Source: Alistipes sp. CAG:514
Lineage (GTDB): Bacteria > Bacteroidota > Bacteroidia > Bacteroidales > UBA932
Assembly (NCBI GenBank): GCA_000431015.1
Contig: HF985989.1
Span: 1-14,499, forward strand
DNA: 14,499 nucleotides
Reading direction: 5' to 3'
Part shown: positions 7,111-14,074 of the stretch, one piece after another
Numbering within the stretch: the stretch's first letter is position 1
Layout: each line of letters starts with the position of its first letter
Notes under the pieces: generated by a model
What the model was told of the DNA's origin: nothing
Database searches by the model: none
The model's input: only the letters and a program-made list of their open reading frames with translations
Made by a program: the position numbers and the translations under genes

Positions 7111-8079
7111 ATGAATGTCGAAGAACTGAAAAAACAGCTGGAAAGCGGTGAACTCGTCGGGGAGGATCTCTCTGACACTGTGCTGGACGGGGTGGATTTC
7201 ACTTCCTGCAAGCTAAGACGCGTGAGTTTCAAAGGCGCGAGCCTGTCCCGCTGCCGGTTCCGCAAGGCCGACATCGCCTGGTGTGATTTCCGCTACGCCC
7301 ACATCGAGGCCGGCACATTCGAGGATGCCAAGGTGGACTTCTGCGATTTCTACAGGGCTTTGTTTGAAGGAATCGTAATCTTCAATCACAGCATCTTCTC
7401 CAATTGCAGCTTCACCAAATGCTATTTCGGTGACTCAGCGGTGATCCGTAAGGGCAACCTCAAGGACGGCCGTGTGCTCCAGCAGGACAAGGAGGCCTAC
7501 CGGAAGTTCCTTTGCGACTGGCACGACTTCGGAACCGGTGAAAGGCAGAACGACCTGAACCGCAGGTCGGACTGGAGTCCGGAGGCGGCTCTGAAAGGGC
7601 GCTGGCTTGAGGCCGAGGAACTTTTCAAGAACTTCAACGCTCTGTGGACAGGCAAAGGATTCATCGCCGACGGCAACTGGGCCTATGTGCGCGGACGGCG
7701 CATGGAACGCCGCAGGATGCTGTCGGACTACGCCAATCCGAAAGTCAGCTTCACAGAGAAGGCCGTCAACACGTGGAAGATCATCACCAATTACTTCTCG
7801 GACATATTCTTCGGCTTCGGAGAGTCGATGTTCCGGATGGTGATGACCTACGTGGTCACTGTCTTCATTTTCGCCTGGGCCTTCACGTCAAACGTATCCA
7901 TTCTGGAGTACGGCCAGGCCCTCGGAGTCAGCCTTAAGAACATGGCCGGCATGGATTCGGACATCCTGCGCGACGTGTCCCCGCTGGTGGACATGCTGAA
8001 TGTCATCCAAACCACAATCGGCATCATCCTGACCGGTATCTTCGGCTTCATCCTCGGCAACAAGATACGCAACCAATAA
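7111..8079 (+). CDS. Pentapeptide-repeat protein with C-terminal two-helix, channel-like membrane domain
   Basis: Function unknown. Residues about 15-108 are a pentapeptide-repeat helix: a large hydrophobic residue recurs every five positions (L20, L25, F30, L35, F40, L45, F50, I55, F60, I65, F70, V75, F80), then less regularly to F106. A linker (about 120-210) carries WLEAEELFKNF and GNWAYVRGRRMERRRM, like the linker of pentapeptide/ion-channel fusions. The C-terminal part has GFGESMFRMVMTYVVTVFIF (TM1, about 238-258) and VIQTTIGIILTGIFGFILG (TM2, about 298-316), spaced as in Ion_trans_2 two-helix channels. The loop between them reads VSLKNMAGMDSDILRDVS instead of a TxGYGD filter, so potassium selectivity is not supported. 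No signal peptide, so the repeat domain is probably cytoplasmic. Divergent from the WYL regulator. Confidence 0.85.
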   Translation: MNVEELKKQLESGELVGEDLSDTVLDGVDFTSCKLRRVSFKGASLSRCRFRKADIAWCDFRYAHIEAGTFEDAKVDFCDFYRALFEGIVIFNHSIFSNCSFTKCYFGDSAVIRKGNLKDGRVLQQDKEAYRKFLCDWHDFGTGERQNDLNRRSDWSPEAALKGRWLEAEELFKNFNALWTGKGFIADGNWAYVRGRRMERRRMLSDYANPKVSFTEKAVNTWKIITNYFSDIFFGFGESMFRMVMTYVVTVFIFAWAFTSNVSILEYGQALGVSLKNMAGMDSDILRDVSPLVDMLNVIQTTIGIILTGIFGFILGNKIRNQ

Positions 8080-8152
8080 CAGCCGCAGGGCGCTTTGACA
8101 AGCCCCGCGGCCAGAAGAACCGGAACTCAGCCGGGTGGCAAGCCAGAAGATC

Positions 8153-9298
8153 TCAGCGGATGCCGAAGGTGATCAGGAGGCCGCGATGATCGCTGCACCA
8201 GATGTCATTCGCAGGAAGGATCAGCTCGTCCCGGACAACAGGGTCGTCAACGGGAGAGCCTTTCTCGATTGTCGCGGCAGGGCCGACCAGCTGCGCTTTC
8301 AGCACACTGATCCTGTCATCCTCCAGATAGTACACAAAGTCTATCCTGTCACGCTCATCAGCCTCCGGAGCCCATGCGGTACCCTTCTTCGCATCCTTGT
8401 TGTAGACCGGCCAGGTGAATCCAGGATTGACAACAGGGTCTGGATAAACAACCCTGTAGGCATCCCGGAAACCTCTCGGCAGCAAGTAAGACGAGACGCT
8501 CCACGGAACGACAGCGCCATTGTGTCCCCAAAGATTCCCGGTCTCCTCCGTCCAGTCCAGATGAGACGGCTGGTTCAGGTCGCCGGCATAGACGCAGAGC
8601 CGCCCTTTCGCGGCCTGCTCCCTCACGTCATTGTCAAGATCCATGGCCATCTGAACCCTGTCTCCGCGGACATCCCTCTCGACGATCCGGTCCACATCGG
8701 TGATCGGGCCGCCAGCCAGCTTGTTCCAGCCATAGGGATCGGAACCGTCACCATAGCCCCTTGGAAGATAGCAGGCATAGTAATAATGGACGGAATGGGA
8801 TGAGTACACGGCAACTTCACGACCATGGAAATCAATCACAGTCCTATAGAACCATTGCTGCTGCCCCGGAGCGGAGGTGGAAGCGACAGCGGCGGCGCCC
8901 TCGACAACCGGATGCCTCGTCAACACTCCCCGCGTCCCTCTGCCGCTCATGCTGGTCTTGTAGTACCTGACACCGGTTTTTTTGAATATGTAGTCGATTG
9001 TCTGCCCAAGAATGTACTCGGCGGAAGCTTCCTCGACCTTTTCGTCCCCTTGGGAAGGGAACTCGCAGAACGAGGCCACATCCGGCATAAGAGCCAACAG
9101 CTGATCTTTGAAGACATCAAGGCCATTGTCAATGTTCCCGAGGCCTTCCCAGATGTTCAGCTGGAAGAAAGTCATCGGGCGCACAGTGTCAGGACTCTCT
9201 CCCACACCGGGGGAAACGTCCGTCCGGACGTCAGCGTGGGAGAGCGTCTGACAAAAAAACATCGAAGCCAAAGCGGCGGCAAAAAATCCGAACCTCAT
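8153..9298 (-). CDS. Secreted endonuclease/exonuclease/phosphatase (EEP) family hydrolase
   Basis: Mg2+-dependent phosphoesterase fold, shared by nucleases, inositol phosphatases and sphingomyelinases; the substrate is unknown. A signal peptide (residues 1-22, ending LSHA) predicts export. Family residues are in order over 381 residues: N48 (FFQLNIWEG), E79 (PDVASFCEF), H168 (VAVYSSHSVH), D240 and N242 (YAGDLNQPSH), D320 (DRIDFVYY), and the D370-H371 pair (CSDHRGLL). These are the ligands and catalytic residues expected for activity. It is the last gene of the GH36 operon, 15 nt after the preceding stop. In that setting removal of a phosphate or phosphodiester from a glycoconjugate is more likely than DNA degradation, but this is inference. 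Convergent with the pentapeptide gene (73-nt gap). Confidence 0.85.
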   Translation of the reverse strand: MRFGFFAAALASMFFCQTLSHADVRTDVSPGVGESPDTVRPMTFFQLNIWEGLGNIDNGLDVFKDQLLALMPDVASFCEFPSQGDEKVEEASAEYILGQTIDYIFKKTGVRYYKTSMSGRGTRGVLTRHPVVEGAAAVASTSAPGQQQWFYRTVIDFHGREVAVYSSHSVHYYYACYLPRGYGDGSDPYGWNKLAGGPITDVDRIVERDVRGDRVQMAMDLDNDVREQAAKGRLCVYAGDLNQPSHLDWTEETGNLWGHNGAVVPWSVSSYLLPRGFRDAYRVVYPDPVVNPGFTWPVYNKDAKKGTAWAPEADERDRIDFVYYLEDDRISVLKAQLVGPAATIEKGSPVDDPVVRDELILPANDIWCSDHRGLLITFGIR

Positions 9299-9313
9299 GA
9301 ATTAATGAATATC

Positions 9314-11389
9314 TTATTTTGCCCTATACTTGAAACACAGCGAGGAGCCGGCATCCTTAAGCACCAGTTCAAAACCAGCGGCCAATTCCGCCCCGGTCTT
9401 CTCAACGCAATCCATAGTGTCCTGATCCTCAAGCTCGTAGACCGCAGACTGGTCTAGACCTCTGAGCTTCACTACAATCTTTTCCTGAGGGCATTGCGAT
9501 CTTCTGAAAGCCACAATGCGACCGGAGCGGTCAGACTTTCTGTCAAGCTGATAGGCAAGCCAGATGGCATCGGATGTGGTGTCACCATAGCCGGAAAGCG
9601 GGTAGAAGTCCTCCAGGAAATAAGGCCGGATGTCGTGGAACTCCGCCAGACGCTTCTGCATCTCCAGGATGTTGAAGCCAGCCGAGGTAATCTTCCAGTT
9701 GAATGTGACGGCAGCCCCGTAGCTTGACCTCGTGGAGAAGACATCGGACTTGGCCAGACACGTGCCGCTTACCGGAAGCCACTGGCTAAGTCCGTAGGTG
9801 TGACACTGATAGCCGATAGGCTCGCCATAATTGTAGTCCGTTCTCCAAAGAGGGATGCTCCTTGAGGTCGCCTCCAGGTCAAGCCGTCTTCCACCACCGG
9901 CGCAGTTGTCGATGAACAGGTTCGGGAACTCCGAGCGCAGGTAATCCCAGAACTTATAGAGTCCGGAGATGTACCTGATCTCGCAGATACCATTACGGCC
10001 AGGCTCGTCATTGCTGTACCAGAACCACTCCGGATCAATGTTGTAGTCCTGACGATAGTGGTCTATCCTGTTGTCCCTTATCAGCTTGGCCACATTCTCC
10101 CTGAGCCATTTGTTGGCGTCCTCGTCGCCCAGATTGACCAGGAACGAGTCCTGGGTCTTCCTGTCGATCTCATGAGGAACAGCCTTGCCGCCACCGGCCA
10201 GCAACATGTACTCAGGATGCTCGTAAGCCCAGTAGGAATCCTTGATGGCCCTCTCCGGCTCAAACCAGACCATGAACTGGCATCCGACCTCATGGGCGAC
10301 ATCGGCGATGTCCCCCAAACCTCCGGGGAACCTCTTCCTGTCCACCTTCCAGTTGCCGACAGCGTTGGCCCAGTTGTAGCCGTTCCTCCAGTCGGAGGCC
10401 TTCTCGTACCAGCCAGCGTCAAGCCAGAAGATCTCCGGCAGGAGGCCGAACTCCTCATAGCGGTGAATAAGAGCCCTTGCATATTCAGAAGTCATGCAAG
10501 TATATTCATTGCAAGGAGAAGGATCGCCATAGTTGAAGCTGCTGCAGATCGGCGGCTCCACAGGATAGCCCCCGGCTCTCGGATAGTGATGCCTCATGAT
10601 GAACTGCCTGAGGATATTCTGTCCGTCCATTCTGTCCTCGCCCTGCCAAGGGATCATCGCCGTCAGCGGAGTACGTATCTCCTCGCCCGGCAACAGATAG
10701 GTGTTCAGGTTCTTAAGTCCGGTCGAGACTCTGAAGCAATCCTGCTCGGGACGGATAATCTCCGCCTTCCAGGATCCCGTCCAACCGATGGCGAAGACCA
10801 TGCCGCCTTCCGGAGTCTTGACGTTGAAATAAGGGAAGCTGACAGAGGACGAACGACCCAGGTTAGGAATCATGACCAAGGAGTCGCCGACTGAATATTC
10901 CTTCGTCTGTGCCATGAAATCATGCTTCCCGGCGTCGCTGCCTCTCGCATAGAAAAGAGACCAGTCCCCTTCCCGCCTCGACTTAAGGTCGATGTCGGCA
11001 GCCTTCACATCGGAGATCTGTCCGGAATTGCCGGAAGACAGGTTCTTGAAGTACAGGGTCCATTCCATCGCGTTGAAGTCATTGAAAGTCTTGACCCTGC
11101 ACTCTACCCGAAGGCCGGTGCCCTTGTCCGTCCAGAAGAAAGACCTTTGAGTCTCGCCATTCTCCAGGGCGACCGGCGCCGACTTGGAGAAAGTCCATTT
11201 TTTCAGGAGAAGATCCGAAGACACTCCGTCATAGTTGAAGGAGAAAGGAGGCGTTGTTCCTTTAGAGAAATGCCTCTCGATCCATTTGTCGCAGGACTGA
11301 TCCTTCGAGGTCATTACCATTGATGAACGGGCCGATGCCACACAGCAGCAAAATGCACCCAAAGCAAGTGCTATCAGTTTCGTTTTCAT
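9314..11389 (-). CDS. Secreted GH36-family alpha-galactosidase-like glycoside hydrolase (copy A)
   Basis: Retaining exo-alpha-glycosidase of family GH36, expected to release terminal alpha-galactose or alpha-N-acetylgalactosamine. The 691 residues start with a signal peptide (to about VASA, residue 20). An N-terminal beta-supersandwich (about 25-280) leads to the (beta/alpha)8 barrel with EIFWLDAGW (319-327), FMVWFEPER (372-380), HYRQDYN (444-450) and IDNCAGGGRRLDLE (493-506). The C-terminal part is a beta domain. The predicted nucleophile is D448 and the acid/base D518 (PLWRTDY), 70 residues apart as in characterised GH36 enzymes. The nucleophile is preceded by RQ rather than the common KW, marking a distinct subgroup whose specificity I cannot assign. 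The start overlaps the stop of copy B by 4 nt (ATGA), implying translational coupling. Confidence 0.9.
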   Translation of the reverse strand: MKTKLIALALGAFCCCVASARSSMVMTSKDQSCDKWIERHFSKGTTPPFSFNYDGVSSDLLLKKWTFSKSAPVALENGETQRSFFWTDKGTGLRVECRVKTFNDFNAMEWTLYFKNLSSGNSGQISDVKAADIDLKSRREGDWSLFYARGSDAGKHDFMAQTKEYSVGDSLVMIPNLGRSSSVSFPYFNVKTPEGGMVFAIGWTGSWKAEIIRPEQDCFRVSTGLKNLNTYLLPGEEIRTPLTAMIPWQGEDRMDGQNILRQFIMRHHYPRAGGYPVEPPICSSFNYGDPSPCNEYTCMTSEYARALIHRYEEFGLLPEIFWLDAGWYEKASDWRNGYNWANAVGNWKVDRKRFPGGLGDIADVAHEVGCQFMVWFEPERAIKDSYWAYEHPEYMLLAGGGKAVPHEIDRKTQDSFLVNLGDEDANKWLRENVAKLIRDNRIDHYRQDYNIDPEWFWYSNDEPGRNGICEIRYISGLYKFWDYLRSEFPNLFIDNCAGGGRRLDLEATSRSIPLWRTDYNYGEPIGYQCHTYGLSQWLPVSGTCLAKSDVFSTRSSYGAAVTFNWKITSAGFNILEMQKRLAEFHDIRPYFLEDFYPLSGYGDTTSDAIWLAYQLDRKSDRSGRIVAFRRSQCPQEKIVVKLRGLDQSAVYELEDQDTMDCVEKTGAELAAGFELVLKDAGSSLCFKYRAK

Positions 11390-13467
11390 TGTTCTACGTA
11401 TTTAATCAAAAGTGAGCTTTTGGGGTTGTCTAGTCTTAATGTCAATCCTTCGGAGAGTTCAAGTCCGGTCTTCTCCACAATCTCCCCGGTATCGCTGTCC
11501 GTCAATCTGTAACGCTTGTCAGGAGAGAGTCCTCCCAGGCGAACGACGCAATGATCGGCGCCGGAATCCTCCCTTCTGAAAGCGACCACGATTCCGGAGC
11601 CGTCCGAAGGCTTGTGCATCTGATAGGCCAGCCAGACATCGTGGCCCGTAAGATCACCGTCGCCGGTCAGAGGATAGTAGTCCTCGAAATAGTAGTCGCG
11701 GATGCCCCTGTACTCATTCAGCCGATCCTGCATTTCAATCACGGAGACACCCTTCTCCGTGATCTTCCAGTTGTAGATCAGCGTGGACGAGAGGCTTGAC
11801 CTGAATGAATATTGGTCGGGCAGCAATATTCCCGTGCCATGAACCGGCAGGAAATAGTTGAGTCCGTAGGTGTGGCATTGGTAGCCATCGGGATCGTCGT
11901 AGTGGTAGTAGTCGCTCCTCCAGAGCGGAACGCTCCTGCTGACCGTCTCCCAATCAAGACGTTTCCCGCCGGAGGCGCAATTGTCGATGACCATCTCCGG
12001 GAACCGTTCAAGAAGGTAGTCCCAGAAGCGGTACAGGTTCTCGATGTGCCGGATCTCCTTCATGCCCTTCCTGCCAGGCTCGTCATTGTAGGCCCAGTAC
12101 GGAGCCGGCTGGATGTTGCAGTCCTGTCTGTACCAATCGACTCCATTCTCCTCCATCAGATCGCCGTAGTACCTGCAGAGCCAGTCGCAGGCCTCGTCGT
12201 TGCCAAGATCGAAAAGCAGCCAGTCGGCCTGCTCGGATCCTTTGGGCTGAGGACAGTCTAGCATCCAGTCCTTGTGTTCCACCGACCATTGGGTTCCCTT
12301 GACAACCCTCTCAGGCTCAAACCACAGCATAAACTTCGCTCCGACAGCGTGAGCGGCGTCCGAAACCGGCTTCATCCCCTGAGGGAATCTCTTCGCGTCC
12401 ACGGTCCAGTTCCCTGTCGTGGAAGCCCAGTTCTGTCCATGCTGATAGTCAGATGCTCCCGTGTGCCATCCTGCGTCAAGCCAGAATATGTCGGGAACCA
12501 AACCGAACATCCGGTAACGGTTGATCATCGCGACCGCCCACTCGGAGGTGATGCATGAATATTCCCCGAAAGGCTGAGGGTCACGGTAGTTGAAGCCACT
12601 GCTCAGGTAGTTCCGGACCTGCTCGCCGTGCACTTTCCGATAACGATGCTCCAGAAGGAAGCGGCGGAATCTGTTGTGGCCGTCCATCTGTTGCCCGCTC
12701 CAGAAAAGAAAGGCCACGGAAGGGACTCTGATCTCCTCCTCCGGCCTCAGGTACAAGTCAACGTCCGGCATGCCGGCGGACACATCCAGAGACTTTGAGT
12801 CGACAGACCTGAAGTCAGAGAACCAAGTGCCTGACCATCCGACCGACATCATGACTCCCTGGCCGGACGCCTTAGACTCAATGTTGTAGAAAGGGAAAGC
12901 CTCGCTCGACGACCTGCCGCCGGTAGGCTCGAAACGGACACTTCTGTCACCTTCAAGCAAGGCGGTTCTCGGAGCGTAGTCAGCCCTTGAGATCTTGTTG
13001 CCTTCCGCATAGTGCAGCGACACCGGACCCGCGGACGGGAACTTCATCCTCATGTCGGCCACCTTCACATCGGAGATCTGCCCGGAGTTATTTCCGGAAA
13101 TGTTCCTGAAACGCACCACCCATTCCACAAGGTTGCTTTCCGGGTAGCCCGTGACATCACAGATGACGGACAGCCCCTCCTTGGAACCGGTCCAGGTGTA
13201 CCTGAAGGAAACAGCTGACGGATCGGCTGACGGCAGAACCTGACGAGTTCTCTTCCAACGTCCCATGAACTCGGACGAAGGCACGCCGTCCAAAGCGAAG
13301 GAGAAAGGCAGGGCAGCGCCTTTTGAGAAACGGGAGTCTATCCACGATGAGATCCTCACCTTGTCTCCCGGCATGCTCACCACCGGCCGGGCGAAGGCCA
13401 GGCCGCCAGACAGCAAAGACATCAGGACAGCTGCCAGAAAAAAGAATGAAAAAACAGAACGTCTCAT
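11386..13467 (-). CDS. Secreted GH36-family alpha-galactosidase-like glycoside hydrolase (copy B)
   Basis: Tandem paralogue of the next gene, same architecture and length (693 residues): signal peptide to about AFA (residue 26), N-terminal beta domain containing ISGNNSGQISDVKVADM (shared with copy A), catalytic barrel and C-terminal beta domain. Landmarks are DIFWLDAGW (326-334), FMLWFEPER (379-387), WYRQDCN (445-451) and IDNCASGGKRLDWE (494-507), with predicted nucleophile D449 and acid/base D519 (WRSD), again 70 apart. The two copies differ near the active site: QDCNI against QDYNI, KRLDWE against RRLDLE, and HTGASDYQHG against YEKASDWRNG. They may act on different linkages or aglycones. 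It begins 1 nt after the SIS-isomerase stop and ends in an ATGA overlap. Either copy could be an alpha-N-acetylgalactosaminidase. Confidence 0.9.
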   Translation of the reverse strand: MRRSVFSFFFLAAVLMSLLSGGLAFARPVVSMPGDKVRISSWIDSRFSKGAALPFSFALDGVPSSEFMGRWKRTRQVLPSADPSAVSFRYTWTGSKEGLSVICDVTGYPESNLVEWVVRFRNISGNNSGQISDVKVADMRMKFPSAGPVSLHYAEGNKISRADYAPRTALLEGDRSVRFEPTGGRSSSEAFPFYNIESKASGQGVMMSVGWSGTWFSDFRSVDSKSLDVSAGMPDVDLYLRPEEEIRVPSVAFLFWSGQQMDGHNRFRRFLLEHRYRKVHGEQVRNYLSSGFNYRDPQPFGEYSCITSEWAVAMINRYRMFGLVPDIFWLDAGWHTGASDYQHGQNWASTTGNWTVDAKRFPQGMKPVSDAAHAVGAKFMLWFEPERVVKGTQWSVEHKDWMLDCPQPKGSEQADWLLFDLGNDEACDWLCRYYGDLMEENGVDWYRQDCNIQPAPYWAYNDEPGRKGMKEIRHIENLYRFWDYLLERFPEMVIDNCASGGKRLDWETVSRSVPLWRSDYYHYDDPDGYQCHTYGLNYFLPVHGTGILLPDQYSFRSSLSSTLIYNWKITEKGVSVIEMQDRLNEYRGIRDYYFEDYYPLTGDGDLTGHDVWLAYQMHKPSDGSGIVVAFRREDSGADHCVVRLGGLSPDKRYRLTDSDTGEIVEKTGLELSEGLTLRLDNPKSSLLIKYVEQ

Positions 13468-13468
13468 A

Positions 13469-14053
13469 CTACAATCCCATTCTCTTCTCCAGAGCCTCTA
13501 TCATTATGTGTATCACCTTGATGTGGATCTCCTGAATCCTGTCGGAGTGCGGTGCGTCAGGAGCCAGGACGGCGACGTCGGCGGCTTCCGCCAACGGTCT
13601 GCCCTTCACGGAAGTCAAGGCGATCACCTTCATCCCGATCCTACGCGCGGCCTCGACCGCCTTGAGCACATTGCCGGATGTGCCGCTCGTGCTGATCGCC
13701 AGGAGCACATCCCCCGGCTTACCGAAAGCCTCGACCCATCTTTGGAATATCTCCCCGAAAGAGAAGTCATTGCCCACACACGTGAAATAGGCCGGATCAT
13801 TGATAGACATCGCCGGCAATGGTCTCCGGCTTCCTCTGAAACGACCCGTCAGCTCCTCCGCGAAATGGGTGGCGTCACACAGGGAGCCGCCGTTGCCGCA
13901 GCTCATCACCTTGCCACCCGCCTCCAACGACTCGGCAAGGATGTCCACACACCTGCCGATCGCCGGAACCGTGGCCGGATCGGCAAGGAACCCTTTCAAC
14001 TCGTTAAAAGCCTCCTCAAGGCTATGCTCTATTATGTTCTTTGTCATATTCAT
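13469..14053 (-). CDS. gmhA: GmhA-type SIS-domain sugar-phosphate isomerase
   Basis: GmhA converts sedoheptulose 7-phosphate to D-glycero-D-manno-heptose 7-phosphate, the first step towards ADP- or GDP-heptose. The 194 residues match the family length (E. coli GmhA 192). They carry MSCGNGGSLCDATHFAEELTGRF, split at about 50-72, with the catalytic glutamate in AEELTGR. LLAISTSGTSGNVLKA binds phosphate, and QEIHIKVIHIMIE supplies the catalytic histidine. The fit is clearly to GmhA rather than to AgaS-type deaminating isomerases. Two start ATGs are possible (14053 and 14047), as in rdgB. It sits 7 nt after the ROK kinase gene and 1 nt before GH36 copy B. In this operon it may act on a sugar phosphate other than sedoheptulose 7-phosphate; that is inference. 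Confidence 0.85.
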   Translation of the reverse strand: MNMTKNIIEHSLEEAFNELKGFLADPATVPAIGRCVDILAESLEAGGKVMSCGNGGSLCDATHFAEELTGRFRGSRRPLPAMSINDPAYFTCVGNDFSFGEIFQRWVEAFGKPGDVLLAISTSGTSGNVLKAVEAARRIGMKVIALTSVKGRPLAEAADVAVLAPDAPHSDRIQEIHIKVIHIMIEALEKRMGL

Positions 14054-14074
14054 AAATCAATTATCCATGAATAT
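14046..14074. repeat. Inverted pair of the ATATTCAT/ATGAATAT octamer at the ROK-gmhA junction
   Basis: ATATTCAT (14046-14053) and ATGAATAT (14067-14074) are separated by 13 nt. They span the last codons of the kinase gene and the first codons of gmhA, so the gmhA start codon lies inside one arm. In RNA the arms could pair and affect initiation; this is inference. Confidence 0.6.

Noticed and set aside
8082..8111. Hairpin GCCGC/GCGGC between the convergent pentapeptide and EEP genes
   Set aside because: Interrupted stem and no T-tract on either strand; not convincing as a terminator.
8135..9457. Plus-strand open frames of 222 and 210 codons
   Set aside because: Antisense to the EEP hydrolase and the end of GH36 copy A; no motifs.
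10058..10894. 278-codon plus-strand open frame
   Set aside because: Antisense shadow of GH36 copy A; no start signal or homology.
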